Below, piece by piece: positions 55,790-64,000 of a stretch of 64,000 nt of DNA (positions within the stretch are counted from its first letter, which is position 1; each line of letters opens with the position of its first letter). A program made the translations under genes and the position numbers. This DNA comes from Bursaphelenchus xylophilus (lineage: Eukaryota > Nematoda > Chromadorea > Rhabditida > Aphelenchoididae). Where the stretch lies: contig CAJFCV020000001.1 of the NCBI GenBank assembly GCA_904066235.2, forward strand, positions 7,502,001 through 7,566,000, read 5' to 3'. The notes beneath the pieces were generated by a model. The model saw nothing but the letters and a program-made list of their open reading frames with translations. It had not been told where the DNA came from and ran no database searches.

Positions 55790-57933
55790 TTACTTTTGTT
55801 GAGGAACCTTTCGTCGACGGCGTCGGAAACAGCAACATCTGCAACAGCCAGAGCTGTAGGTTATATTCGATTATTTGTATAAAATTCGGCCCGAAAGAGA
55901 CTTACTTCACTTCGCTGTGATCTTCTTCCTCCTGATTCTGTGTTGTCTGTCGCCGAGAATCTTCTCCAATCTCTCCGGTATTGGAATTAATCACCTAAAT
56001 TAGTGTTAAAGTGAGCTTAAGTCCATATTCTAAGGATACGAGAATAACATCAAAAATCCTTATATAGATGAAAAAAAGTTGCAGAAAGGTTCCCAAGAAG
56101 AAATCCAATTGTTGTTTAAATTCCTCTAGCATACCAGAAAAACGTATGTATAAAAGATGTACACGTTTTTACTTTTATAATCACCGATATCATGTACAAT
56201 CCACCATCAGATTGTGCCTGCATATCGCGTGAATTACTCGGAAGCAAGAGCAAAATACATTACTAGATGTTTAAGAGCAATATCCGGAACTTTCACATCA
56301 AAATTTGCTGCTAAACTTCATTATACACAAAAAGATTCTCTTTTGCGGACAGTGAGAAGTTTTGTGGACAATAAAAAACAGTTCCAAAGGAAACCCTGTA
56401 AGCGTACACACTTTATAGGAACCCCTACATAACCTTCAAGTTGTCCCTGACCCGAAACGCCGTAAATTTAGCCAGTTTTGGGCATTTTCGACCCTTAAAC
56501 CATTTGAGATATGTCCCGTCAAAAAGTAGGAGCCCCCATAAAAGTACTTTCCTTGTAAATTTGTTCGTAATTAAGTAATTTACCTGGGTAGATCCGAAAC
56601 CGCCTTGATGAGCGCCAGAAGAGTGACCGCCTTGATTCGCCTTCAGAATTTCTTCTTCATTGTGTCGTCCAGCTCGGGCTCTTCTGCTGTTGTCTTCTGC
56701 AGCCTTCTTGTTGTACTTACTAGCATCAACTCCCGTGTGAAGAGAACCGCTTGGAGTACTCTGAACACAAATTATAATAAATAGAAGTGACATACTGCCT
56801 GATTCAGCTTGGTTACCCAATCGAATTCATAGTCGTAAGAATGGCCTTGCCTTTCCAAAACAATTTTAAAAAGATTGTGACAATAGTCGTAGTCAGGAGT
56901 CTCGAAAAAGTCCAACTTTCTTGCATATCTCAGATACAGAGCAAACTCCTCTGAAAAAAGCAAGAAGATCAAGAATTTAAAACTTGAAACAAACCTACCT
57001 GGAAAACCTTCGCACAAGACCTCAATCAGAGTGGCCCTCTTAGTGTCCCCAATCTTTTGATATCGCTCTTTCAAAGTATCGGCTTTGAGACCCTGCCACG
57101 GCAATGATCCTCTGAGAAAGTACATGAACATATGGCCCAGCGCTTCAAGGTCATCGCGTCGACTCTGCTCCTTTCCCAAATGCGTATTAATAGACATATA
57201 TCTTGCAGTACCCGTAAGAGATTTGTGTTCACGATACGCAATGTGTTTGCCTAAATCCACAAAAATTTTTACTCATCAATATACAATCGTCATAAAAAGT
57301 AAAATTTTACCCGTATCACAGTCAATGTATTCTTTCGCCAAGCCAAAGTCAATAATATGAAGAATATGCTGTTTGCGCGTTGATGTTCGGCCAATCAAAA
57401 AATTCTCTGGTTTAACATCCCGGTAGATCAAATGTTTAGAGTGGACATACTCAATTCTTCTGATCAATTGCATGGCAATCATACAAACAGTTTTGATTGT
57501 GAATTTCCGATCACACAGATCAAACAAATCCTCCAATGAATGACCCAACAATTCCATCACCAAAGCATTGTATTTTCCGCATGGCCCAAAGTAAAGGATC
57601 TGGGGAAGTCCTTCTAAAATGAGGACGTAAAACTAGCATTTATTAAAGAAATTACCATTGAGGCCGAGCAATTTGTAAAATCGATACTCCAAATGCAATT
57701 GTGGCGCTTTACTCTTCATAGGTTCGAGTTTAATGGCAACATGCTCGTTATTGTAAAGATTTTTGCCTAACCGCAGCTCTCCAAAGTTACCACAACCAAT
57801 TTTCTTGCCCACCTAAATCAAAGTAAACTTTAGATAAACAGCATACCTTAAAGTTGGGGCCAACCATCAGCACCCCACTCTGCCCAGACACTGTTGATGG
57901 TGTAAAGGACCCTCCACTCCGTGGATTCGCCAT
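55790..57933 (-). CDS. CSNK1G: Casein kinase 1 gamma
   Basis: A membrane-associated Ser/Thr kinase. Start [20 protein letters not shown], then [20 protein letters not shown] with the glycine loop. Kinase motifs: [57 protein letters not shown] and [20 protein letters not shown]. After WVTKLNQ the tail is polar ([16 protein letters not shown]). The last small exon gives [20 protein letters not shown] plus K and stop, the cysteine/arginine tail that is palmitoylated in this family. The intron at about 55996-56582 carries dispersed repeats. An upstream in-frame Met (57972) exists, but the chosen Met suits the family. Confidence 0.92.
56145..56400 (+). repeat. Dispersed repeat, copy of 31577-31860
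   Basis: Within the casein kinase intron. It shares GCGTGAATTACTCGGAAGC and AGCAAATTTTGATGTGAAAG-like motifs (inverted relative to the copy in NAT10). Two copies 24 kb apart in introns of unrelated genes show that it is mobile or was mobile. Confidence 0.5.
56505..56555. repeat. Right end of a family-A element in casein kinase intron
   Basis: TTTGAGATATGTCCCGTCAA to AAAGTACTTTCCTTG, followed by TAA, matches the right terminus of 3359-3951. No left end is found nearby, so this is a truncated copy. Confidence 0.65.
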
Positions 57934-58860
57934 GGCTGACAGGAACGAATGTCCTAATAAAGCAGTAACCAAAGTTCTGAGGAATCCGCGCTATCAAACC
58001 AATTTCGGGCTCTCCACCGATGAGTGCACGGAAACCTGAAACGTCCAAAAGTAAATTATCGTTGGCAATAAACATGGAATATCGAATATCGGAAAAGAAA
58101 AATAAAATACAAGGCATAATCTAGATTAACGAATTTAAGATTAGCGATGTCCAACAAGCAGGTCTGTTGGCCCTCACCACAGCACTACAGCGGGAGTATG
58201 AAATTGCTGTAATTACATTGATGCCGCCATTGAAATAGCATCCGAACTTGACTATCCCTTTCTCTTCCGTTTAAACATTTCTTATTCTCCCTTTCCCCCT
58301 CTGGCTGTATATTTCTCCTAGCATAATCAACTCTCTCTCTCTGCCTCTCTCCTCTCACAAAAACGAAACCGCTGACCAACATGTCTCAGTGCTTCGAGAC
58401 TCTGTTTAGCCTTCGAAAGAGCTTCTGGCGTTTCGTTTCATAAAGACATCTTATACTGTGAAACCTGCGAAATTTTACATATTTGCAAATTCTTGAAGCC
58501 ATTCTTTTGATGTAAGAGAGACAGTGGAGAACAATTGAGACGTATGCTGAGTAATAAAATAACTAGTTCTGCTATATATTTGGCGGCGCCGCCTGGAAGC
58601 AAAAAGAGTAAAAAATCAAAGGTAATTGCGAGCAAACAAGTAGTCGTTGGATCGAAATCACTTTTCAGACAGATAATATCGAACCACTTCGATAATATTC
58701 TTAATGAGTTCGATTACCAATTAAAGCTTTGGCCGTTATTTTTGGGAGACTTTTGAATTGAAAGCAATCGGCTTTTGTTCTCTTCGCTCAGTTTGTCGCT
58801 CAAAAGACCAATTTCCATTGTATTTGCATTTAGGTGTGTTGAATGAAGGTTTGACACTAT
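57934..58860. other. Divergent intergenic region with pyrimidine tract
   Basis: Between casein kinase 1 gamma and the TRPM gene, which diverge. A CT-rich tract runs about 58258-58370. A short open frame at 58541-58755 (MLSNKITSSAIYLAAPPGSK) has no recognised similarity; it might be a small non-conserved exon or nothing. A TTGCATTTAG acceptor-like site lies about 30 nt before the TRPM ATG. Confidence 0.45.
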
Positions 58861-61800
58861 ATGCTGGACCGTCCCATCCATAAACGCAAGATGTCCTTAA
58901 CCACGGAGGAGCATCGTAAGAGGAAGGCTAACAGGAGGGCCCGAAGGTCAGCAAAGCTTCATGTACCATCAAATGTACCTGGATCAGATTGGAGAGAGAT
59001 GTGCGACATTGCATACAGCAATGCGTCTAAAAGGACAGTTTCGGTTAGCCAAGGAAGCGTTCAAAATAATGTATGTCGACTTAAGTTTATTTAAAACAGT
59101 AGGAAATACTTCTGCATAACGCCAAGGTTACTTCTAAAGTATATTATAGAGAACAGTGAGTAAGATTTCTTTGGATTCAAAGAGCAGAACGTCGAGTATG
59201 CGTAGTTTACATGTCGTAAGTTATTATTATTTATTATTAATTTCGATTTTTAGAGCTTTGAGAATACTGTAACTTCTAAGTTCAAGCGCCGAGAATGCAC
59301 TCTAATCGTACCAAGTGGTAGAAATCCTGGAAAGTGGGTTTATCATTTTTATGTATTGTAACTCCTGTTGTGTTTTTAAAGATGTATGTGTGGACTCAAC
59401 ATAATTGATCATGAGAGCGGCTCTGAAATCTTACACCAGGTTCCTGTGAATGGAAAAAGGCTGTGGTCCATTACGGAGAATTGTAAACTGTTTCCAACGA
59501 ATGCATTTGGAACAATTGAATTTGAAGGCGGTCCTCATCCCTTGAAAGCACAGTATCTAAGATGTAGTTTTGATTCAAATCCAGCTGATATCATAAACTA
59601 CATTCAAAAAGTTTGGAAGGTTGAAGCTCCTAGATTGGTGGTTACAGTTTACGGTGGAATGACCAACTTTCCGTAGGTTCATTGGGTAGATATAAGTGAA
59701 TAGACTTCAGCCAAAATTGGCCCGTGTGTTTCGAAAAGGATTGATGAAAGCGGCAGGGATTTCTGGGACATGGATCTTCACTTCTGGAATTGACTCTTGT
59801 GCTGTTAATCATGTCACCGAGGCCTTGTACGGACAGTCCTACAATCTTCGAGCCAAACCTATAACCATTGGAATAGCTCCATGGGGACTTATGAAGCAAA
59901 GGGGGAATCTTATTGGAATGGTTTGTCGGAACGGGGAATGAACTTTCTTTTAAGGACAAAGTTGTGTCATATTACCGAGCAGTTCGACGGAATGATGACG
60001 GACTTGTAGAACTGAACAGGAAACACCTATTCTTCCTTTTGGTGGACAATGGAACAACAGGACGGTAATGGTTCTAATCTAAACTTGGTGACAAAACATT
60101 TTTAATCATTTTTAGATACGGAGCGGATATATTCCTTCGACGTCGTTTAGAATCATATATCACAGAGAAACAGACCTTGGACATCGGGTCTAGAAGAGTT
60201 CCGGTAGTTTGTTTGGTCCTTGAGGGTGGTCGAAGTACGGTAAGATGTGTCCTTGATTATGTGACAAGTGTCCCTAAAATCCCTGTCGTAGTTTGTGATG
60301 GAAGCGGTCGGGCTTCCGACCTGATATCTTTTGCCCACAAAAGATTAAAAGTGGATGGGTAAGAGACTACTTGACTATGCTATTGCTTTAGAGAAATACG
60401 AGAGGTGATCAGAGAACAGCTCACATCCTTGATCAAGGATGTTTTTGGTTATGATGCTAAACGAGCAAAAGCCTTAATCTCTGAGTTAATCCGGATTGTA
60501 CGGCAGAAGGAGCTGGTGACTGTATTCAGACTGGGAGAGACCCCCAAGCAGGATCTTGACAATGCCATCTTGACCGCTCTATTGAAAGGACAAAACCTAA
60601 CACCGATTGAGCAATTAACCTTAGCCTTGGCGTGGGACCGCGCAGATGTTGCCAGATCTGATATATTTGTAATGGGTCAGGTTTGTAAAACGTTTTCTCA
60701 AGAATATTCGTTAGGAAATACCAAAGAAAGCATTGTATGCCGCCATGATGGATGCATTAATTCACAACCGAGTTGACTTTGTCAGATTACTTCTGGAAAA
60801 CGGGGTATCAATGAAGGAGTTTCTGACGATAGCCAGGCTCGAAAACCTTTACAATTCCAGTCAAGGTCCCAAAAACACTTTGCCTTACATCGTTGATGAT
60901 GTTGTGAAGACACATTTCGATCGTTATGAGCTCATCCATATTGGTCTCGTTGTCGAGAAGCTGATGGGGAATGGATTCCGTTCTTCTTACACGAACAATT
61001 CGTTCCGACAAAAGTACGAAGAATACCGACAAAACGTCCTTTTGAATCCGAAGAATATTCGCCAGGAAGAGAACGTTCTCAGCACGGTGAGTACATCTCA
61101 AGGGCCGCTGACACAAGACCTGGGGATTGTGCCTCCAATCTCGGGGAACAGGGCCCTCAGTAATCATATTGTTTGGCGGTCGGTCAATCGAAATGGGTTC
61201 CTCAATCGCCCAGACCTTCCTACCCTACCTGATTCTGTTGTGATTGACATTGATGAGGACGTGGGTAAGAAATCGGTCAATTGACAATTGTCTCCAGAAA
61301 GTTCAAAGAACGGGACGCCTGACTTTGAATATCCATTCAGCGATCTTGTTGTCTGGGCTGTCTTGACCCGACGGCACAAAATGGCATTGTGCATGTGGGA
61401 ACATGGAGAAGAGGCATTGGCCAAGTCTTTGGTGGCTTGTAGGTTATACAAAAGTTTGGCTAAAGAAGCATCCGAAGATTTCTTGGATTTGGATATTGTA
61501 GAAGAACTAAGGAGTAACGCCGAGTAGGTTTTATTTAAAAAAATCTAACAGAGTTTTTACCTTGAAGGATGGCCCGGACATTTCCAAAAAAGCGATCAAT
61601 TCATTATCGTTTGATATTTTGCACAATTGTTGTACTATGATAACTGAAAGTCAGCACGATTTTTTAGTTTCAGAAAGTACCATCCTTTTTCCCCAGTCCC
61701 GAAGCGAAAACATTTCAAAAATTTGTTCAAATTTTTCAAAAAATGCTTTTTCCCAAGTCCCGAAGCGAAAAAATTTTAAAATTTTTTTCAAATTCACCAA

Positions 61801-63471
61801 AAAATTCTTTTTTCCCAGTCCCGAAGCGAAAATATTAAACGGTATCGTTGACCCGAAGTGTCGCGCGCGAACCGAGTTGTCCCTGACCCGAAATGTCGTA
61901 ACGCCGACACGTTTAAATACACCAGAGTTTATTTTACACGGGAAGTACCCCAGGTTTTAGCTCGCGCTTTTCAAGCGCCACCGAGATATTGAACGATCTT
62001 TGTCGCGGAGAGAGTACGCCCAACGCGGAGAGCGGTCACAGAGAAAAACGCTTTTTGGCCATAACTTTGGCAGTTTCGTGAGGAAAAAATTTATTTTTTG
62101 TGGAAAGATTACCCTTTACGGTAGAAATCGGTATGCAACTTTTTGTGCCGAAATTCGGCAAAAAGTTCTAAATTTTCGCGGACTTTCGATCTAAAAATCT
62201 CGGTTGTTTCAAAAGCGCGAGTTAGGATTCTCGCATATATTTTAGAAAAAATTATTCTAAATCTGTGCCATGTTTCATCAAAATCTGAGCGTCGCACTTG
62301 GGGTACCTCCCCTGTTAGTTAAAAACAAGTTTGTACACTTCCCTAGTAAGGGGTTTTTCGCCCTTACAAACCAAACTTGGGTAGCTAATTTTTACCTATT
62401 CTTGACCAGCATAATTCGGCGAATTTTTTGATTTATATCTTGACCTGTAACTCCATACCCCATAGAAGTCCTTCCTCTAAAATCGGTGTGGAACAGCCGC
62501 AAATCTCACCGAAATACGTTGTCGACGGTGGGGAACATTCTTTATAATTGACGTTTTTTTCGTACAATGTAGCCTTCTACCACTTCGAAAATGACCAAGG
62601 TACCATATTTATCATAACCTTTCTGAATTTAACTTGTCTCAACTTTTGAAACCTTTAAAAACTTTTTGACATGTATGTAACAACAAAAGTAGTCCTACGG
62701 TAAACGTGTCAATTATAAAAATTTTCCTCATGGTTGAAAACATAAAACAGCGAGATTTTTTCTTTTTACTCCTTCGGGTTTTTACACACGAACACAATCT
62801 TTCTGAATATCTGCCGTACACGGTAATTTCCGAAACAAAAATTCGTGCTGATGTTTAGCTATGCTGTTACAACAATTATGCAAAACATCAAAAGATTCTG
62901 AGACAGTCATTTTTTGAAAATTTCCGGCCCTTGTTATGAGAAGCTTCAGTCTGTAGAAAACTCTCTTATAAATTTTTGTAGAGAATTTCGCGAATTGTCG
63001 GTTTCATTATTGGATCACTGTTATAAGAACGATGAAATGCGGACTCTCGAACTGCTCACGTACGAGATGTCTAATTGGGGTAGGGAGACAAGCTTGACCT
63101 TGGCCGTGATGGTTAATAACAAACAATTCATCGCACATCCTTGTTGCCAAGCATTGTTGGCAGACTTGTGGCATGGTGGTATGCGGATACGGTCAAGTAC
63201 AAATCTAAAAGTGATCATGGGTCTCCTTTTCCCCCCTTTGCTCGTTTTCATTGACTTTAAATCCGCCGAAGAATTGAGAAGACAGCCTCAAACAGCAGCA
63301 GAGCATGCAGATGATTCGTCGTCGGAATCAGATTCCCGATCTGTCGGGTCAGGATCGAGGTCATCATCTTCTTCAAGTTCTTCTTCCTCTACAAGCAGCT
63401 CTGATGATGATGTTTCTGTTGAAGAGCATGGTCCTCAATTTGGCTCAATGGCACGTTTTATACCTAGATTA
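58861..63471 (+). CDS. TRPM-family cation channel, N-terminal part (cut by window end)
   Basis: A Ca2+/Mg2+-permeable channel family; only the cytosolic N-terminal homology region is in the window. Start MLDRPIHKRKMSLTTEEHRK (the second Met is also possible). TRPM homology motifs: KRRECTLIVPSGRNPGKC, YIQKVWKVEAPRLVVTVYGG, ISGTWIFTSGIDSCAVNHVT, IGIAPWGLMKQRGNLIG, YGADIFLRRRLESYI, VPVVCLVLEGGRSTVRCVLD, VFRLGETPKQDLDNAILTAL, RVDFVRLLLENGVSMKEFL, and after a 1458-bp intron (61524-62981) EFRELSVSLLDHCYKNDEMR and VNNKQFIAHPCCQALLADLW. A Ser/Asp-rich linker follows FIDFKS. Transmembrane exons would lie beyond 64000. A mariner-like terminus enters the frame at 63472, so the true exon end is uncertain. 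Confidence 0.87.
61679..61840 (-). repeat. About 60-bp tandem unit shared with element 721-2541
   Basis: Three units with CCCAGTCCCGAAGCGAAAAC followed by ATTTCAAAATTTGTTCAAA-like sequence, in the TRPM intron. The same unit occurs in both arms of the element at 721-2541 (about 870-1070 and inverted at 2250-2400). It shows that this phrase exists outside the foldback. Confidence 0.7.
61937..62314. mobile_element. Family-B foldback element in TRPM intron
   Basis: Left end CACGGGAAGTACCCCAGG; right end the inverse of CAGGGGAGGTACCCCAAGTG. Perfect TTA duplications at 61934-61936 and 62315-62317. About 378 bp, shorter on the left than the other copies. A degenerate right half of family A follows at about 62360-62475. 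Confidence 0.75.
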
Positions 63472-63570
63472 CAGGGTGTTTCAAGAGATATCGAAAAAAC
63501 TTGCGAATGTCCTCCTTGCTCTTTGCAGCTTTCAATGAAATTTATGTTGCATACTCCCGCACATATCTCT
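63472..63570. mobile_element. Mariner-like arm at the end of the TRPM frame
   Basis: After TA at 63470-63471 comes CAGGGTGTTTCAAGAGATAT, then TTTGCAGCTTTCAATGAAAT, matching the terminal 95 bp of the element at 2605. The opposite end is not seen before 64000. Confidence 0.65.
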
Positions 63571-63585
63571 CTTACCACCGTTTAG

Positions 63586-64000
63586 CTCGGCTGTTAATTG
63601 CGCTACATGTTCCAAATTTTGACTGACCTATCAAAAAGAGCTGCAGAACACCTGGACTAACAGTTTTTTGGACATTTTAAAACAAGGTTCGCGAGTAAGT
63701 CGAGCAACCGCAAAATAGGGGTGCACCGGACTATGTAATTGATCACATATAGTCAATCTCCGTCCATCATACTGAGAGATGTTAGGTATTTCATCAAGCA
63801 TGTGCAAATCATTGCAAAACTAAATAGCCGGCCGGACTTTAGCGGCTTTTTACCTTTTCAGAATCACCCAAACTGGCTGAAATTAAACATGGCTTAGCCC
63901 TACACAATGTAGAGTAAAGTTATGACCGGGTTCATGCAACGTCGAGGTGAAACTACACGAAAACGCAAACCTGAGGATTTTCTGGCAAACTTTGACAATT
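63586..64000. other. End of window, nothing recognised
   Basis: Probably the interior of the mariner-like element or TRPM intron. I found no exon with TRPM similarity here. Confidence 0.4.

Noticed and set aside
58535..58756. 73-codon frame upstream of TRPM
   Set aside because: No similarity; a spliced connection to TRPM is blocked by an in-frame stop before the TRPM ATG. Mentioned only as a feature of the intergenic region.

Overview
Eukaryotic nuclear DNA from a small animal, most likely a nematode. Nearly every protein is a single-copy animal orthologue split by very short GT-AG introns; those I measured in four neighbouring genes are mostly 32-46 nt, with acceptors such as TTTTTAG or TTTCAG. 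Genes are tightly packed and often end tail-to-tail only 28-80 bp apart. NOB1 and CRIPT run head-to-tail with 146 bp between them, like an operon. No operon, plasmid or phage logic of bacteria is present. The species cannot be fixed from sequence alone; a tardigrade or another small-intron invertebrate is not excluded.

Layout. 1-6051: a nested pile of foldback transposable elements, no gene. 6052-8357 (-) NSUN2, tRNA m5C methyltransferase. 8358-10993: foldback elements. 10994-14354 (-) UPF1, NMD helicase. 14355-16512: nested elements. 16513-17236 (+) NAA60; 17602-18524 (+) PEDS1; 18566-19674 (-) RPB3; 19905-21146 (+) NOB1; 21293-21617 (+) CRIPT; 21666-23913 (-) DCAF11; 24007-24948 (-) RING-H2 E3 ligase; 25715-32588 (+) NAT10; 32667-36872 (-) divergent Na+/K+-ATPase-type alpha subunit; 38392-40038 (+) two-pore K+ channel; 40067-44393 (-) TANGO6. 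44394-47849: repeats only. 47850-49230 (-) synaptotagmin; 49469-51022 (-) PTP1B-like phosphatase; 51336-52638 (+) unrecognised protein; 52764-55595 (+) PIGO; 55790-57933 (-) casein kinase 1 gamma; from 58861 (+) a TRPM channel cut by the window end.

Functions are mostly housekeeping: RNA modification and ribosome maturation (NSUN2, NAT10, NOB1), RNA decay and transcription (UPF1, RPB3), lipid and GPI metabolism (PEDS1, PIGO), Golgi and secretion (NAA60, TANGO6, synaptotagmin), ubiquitin ligation (DCAF11, RING ligase), plus three membrane ion transporters or channels. Several have unusual residues: the ATPase has lost conserved ATP-site and cation-site residues, the K+ channel lacks the second selectivity filter, the synaptotagmin has lost Ca2+ ligands, and NSUN2 has a changed catalytic-loop proline.

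The most distinctive content is the mobile DNA. At least four classes can be separated by target-site duplication (TSD): (1) foldbacks ending in CAAGG(G/A)AAGT or CAGGGGAAGT with 3-bp T-N-A duplications, several carrying tRNA-like sequence; (2) TA-flanked mariner-like elements; (3) 8-bp-TSD hAT-like elements built of GGCCCGG runs; (4) large foldbacks whose arms are tandem arrays of short C-run phrases, two of them with perfect 11-bp TSDs. Empty-site comparison within the window supports the insertion order. I suggest class 4, the phrase-array foldbacks, as the best candidate for something undescribed.
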